17,007 bases of DNA. Source: Coriobacteriales bacterium. Lineage in GTDB: Bacteria; Actinomycetota; Coriobacteriia; Coriobacteriales; UBA8131. The stretch is from the NCBI GenBank assembly GCA_031274985.1, contig JAISPK010000067.1, positions 1 through 17,007 of the forward strand. The letters are read 5' to 3'. Below, one piece after another: positions 1-5,962 of the stretch; within the stretch, counting starts at the first letter, position 1; each line of letters begins with the position of its first letter. Made by a program: the position numbers and the translations under genes. The notes beneath the pieces are model-generated. The model was not told the origin of the DNA. It did no database searches and was given only the letters and a program-made list of their open reading frames with translations.

Positions 1-2
1 AT

Positions 3-143
3 CCCCTACACCACCGCTGCTAAGCTCAGGGTGACGGTGGGAATAAAATTGAAACTTGACATCTCTATTAATCCCCCTCACTTTGAGCGTAGTGGCGCTA
101 CTCCCTACACCACCGTTGCTAGGCTCAAAGTGCTGGAGGGGAT
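3..143. repeat. Two copies of a dispersed stem-loop repeat
   Basis: Positions 4-33 and 103-132 are direct repeats (26 of 30 bases equal, offset 99), both beginning CCCTACACCACCG. The second copy is the right half of a hairpin: CACTTTGAGC at 79-88 pairs perfectly with GCTCAAAGTG at 123-132, and ATCCCC at 71-76 pairs with GGGGAT at 138-143. The first copy has GCTCAGGGTG at 24-33, so its left arm should be CACCCTGAGC just before the window. The region shows no convincing coding potential. It is probably a genome-wide intergenic palindromic repeat family; the copy number elsewhere cannot be seen from here. Confidence 0.6.
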
Positions 144-188
144 CAATTCTTAGAGCGAGAAGGCAAAAACGACAATCTTCTCCCTCAA

Positions 189-224
189 TGCCGCTGGCGA
201 AAAACAAAAGCTGGCGGCACTTTT
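189..224 (+). terminator. Possible terminator upstream of veg
   Basis: TGCCGC at 189-194 pairs with GCGGCA at 214-219 across a 19-base loop, followed by CTTTT. The loop is long and the T-tract short, so this is weak. It could end transcription from a gene left of the window. Positions 144-188 show nothing recognisable. Confidence 0.25.
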
Positions 225-259
225 GTAAACCTACGGTAAACCAAGGGTATTGCCACGCA

Positions 260-268
260 TGCTACAAT
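260..268 (+). promoter_or_regulatory. Extended -10 promoter of veg
   Basis: TGCTACAAT (260-268) is an extended -10 element (TGn followed by TACAAT, one base from consensus). No good -35 lies 16-18 bp upstream, as is common for extended -10 promoters. The start site would be near 275, giving a leader of about 38 bases before the ATG at 313. The same string TGCTACAATTG occurs upstream of the HerA-like gene. Confidence 0.55.
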
Positions 269-312
269 TGGCGTTCATCGCGTATACCCGAAAGGAAGTC
301 AGGATCACATCT

Positions 313-609
313 ATGGATTTAGAGCAACAGGGGCAGCTTGTCCACGTAATACGGGAGAAGCTAACGGACTTGTCTGGGGAGCGGTTAAAGATTAGAGCAA
401 ACATGGGACGATCAAGAATTATGGAGTGCGAGGGAGTTATCACCCAAGCGCATCCACAGCTCTTTATCATGGAGCTGGAGCTCAGACGCGGGAGCGTTCG
501 TCGTCAGTCATACCAGTATGTGGATGTGCTGACCGGCACCGTAGAGTTGAGCCATATTGAGAGCGAAGAGCTGCTGTTTCCGGCGTTCTCGCAAATCCCT
601 CAGCTTTAA
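313..609 (+). CDS. veg: Veg family protein
   Basis: A 98-residue protein of the Veg family (DUF1021). These are small beta-rich proteins; the Bacillus subtilis member is abundant and has been linked to biofilm matrix expression. The family pattern is clear: an N-terminal helix with VIREKL, then GERLKIRANMGRSR, then a segment ending in FIMELELRRG, and near the C-terminus YQYVDVLTGTVEL. The frame is open upstream to a TTG at 250, but that codon lies before the predicted transcription start. ATG 313 has AGGA at 301-304 as ribosome binding site and gives the usual family length. In Bacillus and its relatives veg lies near ksgA and ispE; neither is visible here. The protein is cytoplasmic with no signal or membrane segment. 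Function in this organism is not established. Confidence 0.85.
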   Translation: MDLEQQGQLVHVIREKLTDLSGERLKIRANMGRSRIMECEGVITQAHPQLFIMELELRRGSVRRQSYQYVDVLTGTVELSHIESEELLFPAFSQIPQL

Positions 610-657
610 AGCGATCTACGAGCGAGACGACCAGTCCAACCTAAGTGCACCGAGCAA

Positions 658-680
658 CGACGAGTTTAAACCGCTCGTCG
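658..680 (+). terminator. Stem-loop after veg, possible weak terminator
   Basis: CGACGAG (658-664) and CTCGTCG (674-680) form a perfect 7-bp stem with a 9-base loop, followed by ATTTTG. It lies about 50 bases after the veg stop. The T-tract is poor, so termination may be partial. Confidence 0.35.
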
Positions 681-771
681 ATTTTGCTCTGTCTTGGGTT
701 ATGCCAGGTTGCGCCCCTCAGATGGCTATAGAATACAAGGGTGTAGTTCTGGCCGTGAGAGAGGATGCATC

Positions 772-945
772 GTGGCGCTTGAGACCAAAGAAGACGTAAT
801 TGCCTACCTTGAGGTAAACCGTCAGTATTTTGCCAAGAAGGTGGGCTTTAAGCATATGAGCGCCCAGCTTGCTGACATCATCGCTTTTATCGAGAAGCTG
901 GCAGCAGAAAACGAACAGCTTAAGGCCAGGGTGGCAAAGGGCTAG
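772..945 (+). CDS. Small protein of unknown function, coiled-coil C-terminus
   Basis: I do not recognise this 57-residue protein. The best start is GTG 772, preceded by GAGAGG about 7 bases upstream; the frame is open back to an ATG at 694, but that upstream part reads like non-coding sequence. From GTG the protein starts V/MALETKEDVIAYLEVNRQ and is rich in Glu, Lys and Ala. The second half (about residues 30-55, with IEKLAAENEQLKARV) has heptad-like Leu/Ile spacing typical of a short coiled coil, which suggests oligomer formation or protein binding. No cysteines, signal peptide or membrane segment. It lies between veg and the converging HerA-like gene; its stop is 24 bases from that gene's stop. 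A chance frame is possible, but the ribosome binding site and the regular helix argue for a real gene. Confidence 0.5.
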   Translation: MALETKEDVIAYLEVNRQYFAKKVGFKHMSAQLADIIAFIEKLAAENEQLKARVAKG

Positions 946-976
946 CAGAGGCGGTGCGCCAGGGTCCTGCTATTTT
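943..976. terminator. Candidate bidirectional terminator between converging genes
   Basis: TAGCAG (943-948) pairs with CTGCTA (967-972), with a nested GGCG (950-953) / CGCC (957-960) hairpin inside. TTTT follows on the + strand. The outer stem contains the stop codons of both converging genes. Stem strength is modest. Confidence 0.35.
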
Positions 977-2463
977 CGGTACGTGCCGAAGAGGCCCCGG
1001 ACCAGCTCTCTGCTCACGGATCTGCCGATCTGTGACATGCTGCTGCTCAGGGCTTTTTCAAGGGGGCTCGAGCTGCTGCGCGAGCGGGACTTCGGCTGGG
1101 CCGGCTGCTTTTGCTCTTTAAGGCGCTGCGCTTCCAGGGCCTCCAGCTCTTGCTGCTGTGCCTTGCGCTGAGCATTTTCCTGCAGAATCTCATAGGCAGA
1201 ATAGCGGTCATAAGACTGGTAGTACTTTGCGTAGAGCGGAGAGCTTTTGGTGATCTGATCGACGAGCTCCGGCTCAGCTACCCCAAAGCTGCAGCGGGGC
1301 GGTACGATAAACCCGCGTTGTATCATCCCCGGCGCGCCCGCATCGTCGAGCACAGAGAGCAGCACCTCGCCGGTTGCCAGATCGCTGATTGCCGACTCGC
1401 AGTCAATCTCCGGATTGGGTCTGAATGAGGCAGCCGCGGCCTTGATGGCCTTTTGATCATTGGGGGTATAGGCCCGCAGCGCATGCTGGATCTTGTTGCT
1501 GAGCTGGCTGAGCACCGTGTTGGGGATATCCGAGGGGCTTTGCGTAATAAAGAAGATTCCCACGCCCTTTGAGCGAATGAGTCTGATGACCTGCTCGACC
1601 TTTTGCAACAGAGCCTTTGGCGCGCTGTTGAACAGCAGATGAGCCTCGTCAAAGAAAAAGACCAGTTTAGGCTGAGCCAGATCGCCGACCTCCGGCAGCA
1701 TTTCGTAGAGTTCCGAGAGCATCCACAGAAGAAAGGTGGAGTAGAGCAGCGGATTTTGGAACAGGGTCACACAGTCCAGGATGTTGATAACGCCGCGCCC
1801 GTACTCGTCGGGAATCAACCAGTCGCTCAGGTCGAGCTCCGGCTCGCCGAAGAACTTATCTGCGCCCGCAGACTCCAGCGAAAGAAGGCTGCGCTGAATG
1901 GCGCCCACGCTGGCAGCGGTGACGTTGCCGTATTCAGAGGTAAAGGACTTGGCGTTGTCGCCGGCAAACTGTACGATTGAGCGCAGGTCCTTAAAGTCAA
2001 GCAACAGCATGCCGTTGTCATCGGCAAACTTGAAGATGATCTGAAGCACGCCGGTCTGAGTAGGGTTGAGATCAAGGATACGGGCAAGCAGGAGGGGTCC
2101 CATGCTGGACACGGTGGTGCGCACCGGGATGCCCTTTTGGCCATACACATCAAAAAAGCGCACCGGAAACGCAGAAAAGGCAAAATCCTTGATGCCCATA
2201 CTCTGCACGCGCTCGTTTATCGTTGCGCTGGGCTCACCCGGCCTGCACATGCCCGAGACATCACCCTTGATATCGGCCATAAACACGGAGGTTCCCATCT
2301 CACTGAAAGCCTCTGCCAGCACTTTTATGGTCGTGGTTTTACCGGTGCCTGTTGCGCCGGTTACCAGACCGTGCCGATTCATCATCCGGGGCAGCATAGT
2401 GAGAGGCTGAGTGCCATTTTTGCCGGTGGCAATCCAGATCTTGTTCTCTTCTTTCAGATACAT
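970..2463 (-). CDS. HerA-like (DUF853/YjgR) ATPase
   Basis: A 497-residue P-loop ATPase of the HerA/FtsK-type superfamily, DUF853 (YjgR) branch. Walker A is GATGTGKTT at about residues 36-44, Walker B is KLVFFFDEAH in mid-protein, and ITQSPSDIPN follows in the sensor region. Its role is unknown; relatives are annotated as helicase HerA-like or DUF853 proteins. The frame is open further upstream to 2484, but ATG 2463 has a good ribosome binding site (GGAAAGGTG) and gives the family N-terminus (MYLKEENKIWIATG). The last 70 residues are a charged helix followed by a Ser/Arg/Gln-rich low-complexity tail. No membrane segment, so cytoplasmic. It is transcribed alone from an extended -10 promoter at 2548-2556. 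There is no HerA-type nuclease (NurA) next door, so an anti-phage or repair role is not supported by context. Confidence 0.85.
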   Translation of the reverse strand: MYLKEENKIWIATGKNGTQPLTMLPRMMNRHGLVTGATGTGKTTTIKVLAEAFSEMGTSVFMADIKGDVSGMCRPGEPSATINERVQSMGIKDFAFSAFPVRFFDVYGQKGIPVRTTVSSMGPLLLARILDLNPTQTGVLQIIFKFADDNGMLLLDFKDLRSIVQFAGDNAKSFTSEYGNVTAASVGAIQRSLLSLESAGADKFFGEPELDLSDWLIPDEYGRGVINILDCVTLFQNPLLYSTFLLWMLSELYEMLPEVGDLAQPKLVFFFDEAHLLFNSAPKALLQKVEQVIRLIRSKGVGIFFITQSPSDIPNTVLSQLSNKIQHALRAYTPNDQKAIKAAAASFRPNPEIDCESAISDLATGEVLLSVLDDAGAPGMIQRGFIVPPRCSFGVAEPELVDQITKSSPLYAKYYQSYDRYSAYEILQENAQRKAQQQELEALEAQRLKEQKQPAQPKSRSRSSSSPLEKALSSSMSQIGRSVSRELVRGLFGTYRK

Positions 2464-2547
2464 GAGGGCACCTTTCCACAACAATAGTGATCAGAGAAAA
2501 ACGAGTTACAAAGAATCCACCCAAAGGCGCAGAGCGGCAATGCGGCA

Positions 2548-2556
2548 ATTGTAGCA
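2548..2556 (-). promoter_or_regulatory. Extended -10 promoter of the HerA-like gene
   Basis: Read on the minus strand this is TGCTACAAT, followed by TG, the same extended -10 core as for veg. No good -35 is seen 16-18 bp upstream. Predicted start near 2541, leader about 78 bases. Confidence 0.5.
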
Positions 2557-2572
2557 TATGGACAACAAGACG

Positions 2573-2598
2573 CTGTCATTCCCGCACGGGAACGACAG
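2573..2598. repeat. Short palindromic repeat
   Basis: CTGTCATTCCCG pairs with CGGGAACGACAG around a two-base centre, with a single A/C mismatch. It resembles the TGTCATTCCCG palindromes scattered in many bacterial genomes. It lies 15 bases from the large inverted repeat and could be part of the same composite repeat. Confidence 0.55.
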
Positions 2599-2613
2599 AG
2601 GGGGTGGCGCTGG

Positions 2614-2705
2614 AAGAAAAGATCCTTCGCCTGCGGCTCAGGATGACAGAAGAGAGAGAGCGCTCTCTTCTGTCATCCTGAGCCGCAGGCGAAGGATCTT
2701 TTCTT
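2614..2705. repeat. Perfect inverted repeat with 43-bp arms
   Basis: Arms 2614-2656 and 2663-2705 are exact reverse complements with a six-base spacer (AGAGCG). The arms contain AAGATCCTTCGCCTGCGG followed by CTCAGGATGACAG, a motif type common in dispersed palindromic repeats. It lies 16 bases after the flxA stop and about 60 bases upstream of the HerA-like promoter element. In RNA it would form a very stable hairpin. On the minus strand its right side ends in TTTTCTT, so it may end or stabilise the operon transcript. No reading frame or transposase is associated. Confidence 0.85.
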
Positions 2706-2721
2706 TAGCAGCGAGCTGTCG

Positions 2722-3567
2722 TCAGTCCTTAAGCATTGCGTTTACCTCTGCCTGGGTAAAGACGGGGCCGTCCAGGCAGATATATTTGCTCCCTACGTTG
2801 CAGCGTCCGCACTTACCGATGCCGCACTTCATGCGCATTTCCAGGGTCGTGAGGATGTCGTTATCGGACACGCCCATATTGGCCAGCGCCTTTGAACAGG
2901 TGCGGTAGAGACTGGGGCCGCCACAGAGCACCGCCGTGGTGTTGGTAATGTCCAACCCGAGACTCTCCAGGTACGGCGCCGTAAACTCTACCGGGCCGTC
3001 CCAGTCGTCGCTGGCGCGATACACGCTCACGTGCACATGCATGTTGGGCTCATTGGGCCAAAGGTCAAACAACTGCTCTTTAAACACCAGGTCCTTCTTG
3101 GTGGAGGCGCTGTAGACCAGGTCGATGCGCCCGTAATCAGAGCGATTTGCCAGCGTGTGGAGCAAAAAGGTGCGCACGGGCGGTAACCCGATGCCGCCGG
3201 CAATGAAGATCATGTTGCGTCCCTTGCACGCATCGGCTGGCCAGAAGTTTCCGTAAGGCCCGCGTACGGTGACCTGTGCGCCGGGGTGGAGCTGGTGGAT
3301 GCGCTCGGTTACCGTGCCAACCTTTTTAACAGTAAACTCGATCCAGTCTTCTCCGCCCATAGAAACACAAAACATGCACTCGCCGTGATTCACCACACCA
3401 AACATCCCGAGCTGTCCCGGAACAAAGCTGAAGGGAATCCTGCCGTCCAGGGTCTGAACCCTGAACGATTTGACGTCAGAGGTTTCCTGAGTAACCGCGA
3501 TGACCTTGCATACCTGAGGGATGAGCGGGTTGGTTTCACAGGAGCAGTCGTGGGAGATCGCAATCAT
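2722..3567 (-). CDS. flxA: FlxA-type FAD/NAD(H) and [2Fe-2S] oxidoreductase
   Basis: A 281-residue protein of the ferredoxin-NADP reductase superfamily, AsrB/PyrK/hydrogenase-gamma branch. An FAD-binding beta barrel occupies about residues 15-110, a nucleotide-binding domain starts at GGIGLPPVR (124-132), and a C-terminal [2Fe-2S] site uses C248, C253, C256 and C264 (CGIGKCGRC...C). It should be the NADH entry point of the Flx-Hdr complex. The stretch where relatives carry the FAD motif (often GEAPISI) reads GECMFCVSM here, an odd cysteine-rich variant. It is the last gene of the operon and overlaps flxB by four bases (ATGA), with AAAGGAGGTGG as ribosome binding site inside flxB. The large inverted repeat follows its stop. 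Sulfite reductase subunit B is the main alternative, but there is no asrC and the hdr genes sit alongside. Confidence 0.85.
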   Translation of the reverse strand: MIAISHDCSCETNPLIPQVCKVIAVTQETSDVKSFRVQTLDGRIPFSFVPGQLGMFGVVNHGECMFCVSMGGEDWIEFTVKKVGTVTERIHQLHPGAQVTVRGPYGNFWPADACKGRNMIFIAGGIGLPPVRTFLLHTLANRSDYGRIDLVYSASTKKDLVFKEQLFDLWPNEPNMHVHVSVYRASDDWDGPVEFTAPYLESLGLDITNTTAVLCGGPSLYRTCSKALANMGVSDNDILTTLEMRMKCGIGKCGRCNVGSKYICLDGPVFTQAEVNAMLKD

Positions 3568-4604
3568 GAAGCCACCTCCTTTACCGCTGTACTGCCTTGT
3601 TGCTCAGCTCCAGCGCCCATCAGAGAGGAGGTATCCTCAATGACCCTGCTGATGTCGATACCGGCCGGGCAGAGCTCTATGCATCTGCCGCAGCCGCAGC
3701 ACAGAGAACTGCCGTAGCGATCGCTGAAAAAGCTCAGCTTGTGCATGAAGCGATTACGCAGGCGCCGCATCTTCGTCGGCCGCGGATTGTGAAAACCGGC
3801 CATCATGGAATAGTCAGAAAACGTACAGCTGTCCCAGGTGCGAAAGCGGTAGCCCGTGTTGCCTTTGTTGTTCTGGCTCATGTCAAAGCAGTGGCAGGTA
3901 GGGCACACAAATGCACAGGTACCGCAACCCAGACACTTCATCGAGAGGTCGTTCCAGTAGGCGTGCTCAAACAGCTGCTCAAGCGAATCCTTGACGTTTG
4001 AGGTGTCGAGCGCAAGGGAGAACGTAAGCTCGCGTGCCGCAGTCTTCTGCCCCTCAGTCAGGAAGGGGCTCCAGGCTTGCAGCGCCTCGGTACCACGCCC
4101 GGTGAGCGCTTCAACGAAATAGCCATCGCCGGTGTCGGTGAGCTGGATGTCGGCGCCAGTCCCGGCAGCCGGGTCAATGCCAAACGAGGTGCAGAAACAC
4201 GAGCGATCGGGCTCGGTGCAGCCAAGGGCCACAATCAGCGTGTTGTTGCGCCGCTCCAGATACAGGGTGTCAATGAAAGTCCGTGTTAAAAAAACCTCGT
4301 CCAGGCGCTCAATGCTGTAGGTGTCGCAGGAGCGCACCCCGAAGAGAACCTGATTGGTGGTGTTAACGGTTTCGCATAAGGTGATATCCTCGCCAAGCTG
4401 CGCATAGGTGTAGAGCGTCTCGGTCTGTGGAAACAGGGTCTCCTTGGGAGAAAACACGGTTTTTGCCTTACCGAGCTCAACCGCACTACCCTTAGCAAAG
4501 GGCGCAAAGCGAGTCTGTCCGTCCAGCTCCCGGGGAACGTAGACGGTAGCCTTGCTGGCAAGCGCTTCGAGCAGGTCGTTCAGCCGTTCTTTTTTCAGTA
4601 TCAC
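3564..4604 (-). CDS. flxB: FlxB-type [4Fe-4S] electron-transfer protein (AsrA/HydB-like)
   Basis: A 346-residue protein of the AsrA / hydrogenase beta-like [4Fe-4S] family. The N-terminal two-thirds has RSCDTYSIERLDEVF near residue 100 and GCTEPDRSCFCTSFG near 130-140. The C-terminal third has two [4Fe-4S] motifs: CLGCGTCAFVCP (about 224-235) and CCGCGRCIELCP (about 302-313). It should relay electrons between FlxA and FlxC/FlxD. The frame allows a GTG at 4613, but that codon overlaps the strong ribosome binding site AGGAGG at 4612-4617. The GTG at 4602-4604 lies 8 bases after it, so I use that start. It is followed by flxA with a four-base overlap. No membrane segment; cytoplasmic. Confidence 0.82.
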   Translation of the reverse strand: MILKKERLNDLLEALASKATVYVPRELDGQTRFAPFAKGSAVELGKAKTVFSPKETLFPQTETLYTYAQLGEDITLCETVNTTNQVLFGVRSCDTYSIERLDEVFLTRTFIDTLYLERRNNTLIVALGCTEPDRSCFCTSFGIDPAAGTGADIQLTDTGDGYFVEALTGRGTEALQAWSPFLTEGQKTAARELTFSLALDTSNVKDSLEQLFEHAYWNDLSMKCLGCGTCAFVCPTCHCFDMSQNNKGNTGYRFRTWDSCTFSDYSMMAGFHNPRPTKMRRLRNRFMHKLSFFSDRYGSSLCCGCGRCIELCPAGIDISRVIEDTSSLMGAGAEQQGSTAVKEVAS

Positions 4605-4616
4605 GGATATCACCTC

Positions 4617-5471
4617 CTACATGAATTCTTCGACATCGTCGAGTTGATAGTGGTCAAGAGGGGAGGGAGTGCAGTCATCAATGCCGGCAATGTATTCGCC
4701 GAAGAGCTCATGAACGTCTTTGATGACCTTGCGGTTAAGCTGCATGAGAGGTAGTCCCTTGGGGCAGACCCGCTCGCACTCGCCGCACTCAAGGCAGCGC
4801 TCGCCCGAATGGAACATCCGGGTGATGCCGTAGTTCTGGTTTTCTGCAAGCGAGGTCTCCTTGCCCTGCCAGCCCTTGGCTGCCTGATCGGTAAAGCACT
4901 CCTTGCAGGTGCAGGTGGGGCAAACATCGCGGCACGCCTTGCAGCGGATACAGCGGGAAAACACGTCTGCCCAGTAGTCATAGCGTTCGTCGGCGCTCAG
5001 CGACTCAATGCGATTCACCTCTGCAAAGCGGTCTGCCACAGCGCTTTGTTCAAGCAAATCGCCTAAAAGCTCGTCATAAACCACCGGATTGCGGTGCGTG
5101 CACTCCCGGCACTTCTTGAGTTCCTCGCCGGTTTGGGCATCCTTCATGCCCTGGCAGGGAATGCCGAGGAGATAGAGGCGATCGCGCTCTATCTGCCCAT
5201 CCTTGAGTGCCAGGTTGATCCCTCGCGCATCACAGCCGCGCACGACCACGCCAATCTTTTTGGTGGTCTTGTCTGCCAGTGGGTATTTGGCAAGCAGATG
5301 CACGCAGTACTCGTTGTAGATGAGCCGATCCACATCAGCAACGGTGCGTATGATGAGTGGCGTCGTCTGTCCCTCAAACCGACCGGCTTCCCAGCCAATA
5401 AGGTAGTCGAGGGTTCCGTCTTCGAGAAGGATACGAGCGCGCTCGCGCAAGGTTTCTTGTGTGTTAGCCAT
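4617..5471 (-). CDS. flxC: FlxC-type iron-sulfur protein
   Basis: A 284-residue iron-sulfur protein. The N-terminal half resembles the coenzyme F420 hydrogenase/dehydrogenase beta N-terminal region, with VVVRGCDARG (about 75-84), GIPCQGM (103-109) and a CxxC pair at C121/C124. The C-terminal half has two ferredoxin-like motifs, CIRCKACRDVCP (174-185, with further cysteines at 187, 189 and 192) and CLECGECERVCP (226-237). This fits FlxC, the second electron relay of the Flx module. Start ATG 5471 overlaps the flxD stop by one base (TGATG), with AGAGGAGGGG as ribosome binding site. The extra cysteines near 187-192 may bind another cluster. The F420-like name reflects fold similarity only; no F420 use is implied. 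Confidence 0.8.
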   Translation of the reverse strand: MANTQETLRERARILLEDGTLDYLIGWEAGRFEGQTTPLIIRTVADVDRLIYNEYCVHLLAKYPLADKTTKKIGVVVRGCDARGINLALKDGQIERDRLYLLGIPCQGMKDAQTGEELKKCRECTHRNPVVYDELLGDLLEQSAVADRFAEVNRIESLSADERYDYWADVFSRCIRCKACRDVCPTCTCKECFTDQAAKGWQGKETSLAENQNYGITRMFHSGERCLECGECERVCPKGLPLMQLNRKVIKDVHELFGEYIAGIDDCTPSPLDHYQLDDVEEFM

Positions 5472-5962
5472 CAGCGCCCCTCCTCTCTGAACTTGTGGTT
5501 GGGCCCGAGCTTGGTGATTGCCTCGCAGGTGTCCACCACCGTGTCGCGAAACTTGCCTGCCTCCGAGCCCGATATCCAGCGTATCTGAAAGCGCTCGGGC
5601 TCAATGCCAAAGTACTCCAGGTATCGCCGATAGAGCAGCATGCGTCTGCGGGTAAAGTAGTTGCCGGTTGAATAGTGACAGTCGCCCGGATGGCATCCGC
5701 ACACCAGCACCCCGTCGCAGCCTTTTTGAAAAGCATGCAGCACAAACTGCGGGTTAACACGGCCGGAACAGGGGAGTCTCAGCAGCCTCACGTCTGCGGG
5801 GTATTTCATGCGGTTGAGTCCGGCCAGATCGGCTCCGGCATAGGTGCACCAGTTACAGGTAAAGGCGAGGATCTTGGGCTTCCACGCTTCAGGGGCTTCC
5901 TGCACGACTGCTCCGCCCTGATTCTCCTGCACTGCGTTTAATGTTTCCTGCTCTAGAGACAT
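5471..5962 (-). CDS. flxD: FlxD / MvhD-like hydrogenase delta subunit
   Basis: A 163-residue protein of the methyl-viologen-reducing hydrogenase delta (MvhD/FlpD) family, a [2Fe-2S] protein that docks onto HdrA and passes electrons to its FAD. The ligands are visible: CNWC (36-39), C65 in LPCSGRV, and CGCHPGDCHY (88-97). The first 28 residues are a Gln/Glu/Ala-rich extension before the conserved core beginning KPKILAFTC. Start ATG 5962 overlaps the end of hdrA by ten bases; AGGAGG lies ten bases upstream, inside hdrA. The gene links the hdr and flx halves of the operon, as expected for the protein that bridges them. No hydrogenase large or small subunit genes (mvhA/mvhG) are present, so the electrons should come from FlxA and not from H2. 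Confidence 0.9.
   Translation of the reverse strand: MSLEQETLNAVQENQGGAVVQEAPEAWKPKILAFTCNWCTYAGADLAGLNRMKYPADVRLLRLPCSGRVNPQFVLHAFQKGCDGVLVCGCHPGDCHYSTGNYFTRRRMLLYRRYLEYFGIEPERFQIRWISGSEAGKFRDTVVDTCEAITKLGPNHKFREEGR

Noticed and set aside
250..312. TTG-initiated N-terminal extension of Veg
   Set aside because: The TTG precedes the predicted transcription start and overlaps the promoter; ATG 313 gives the normal family length.
970..2463. HerA-NurA type defence or repair system
   Set aside because: No nuclease gene (NurA, Sir2 or similar) is next to it; the protein matches the solitary DUF853/YjgR branch.
2573..2705. CRISPR array or insertion sequence
   Set aside because: There are only inverted arms with no regularly spaced direct repeats, no cas genes and no transposase frame.
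2722..4604. Anaerobic sulfite reductase asrAB
   Set aside because: FlxA and FlxB resemble AsrB and AsrA, but asrC is missing and the genes are joined to flxCD and hdrABC, which fits the Flx-Hdr complex.
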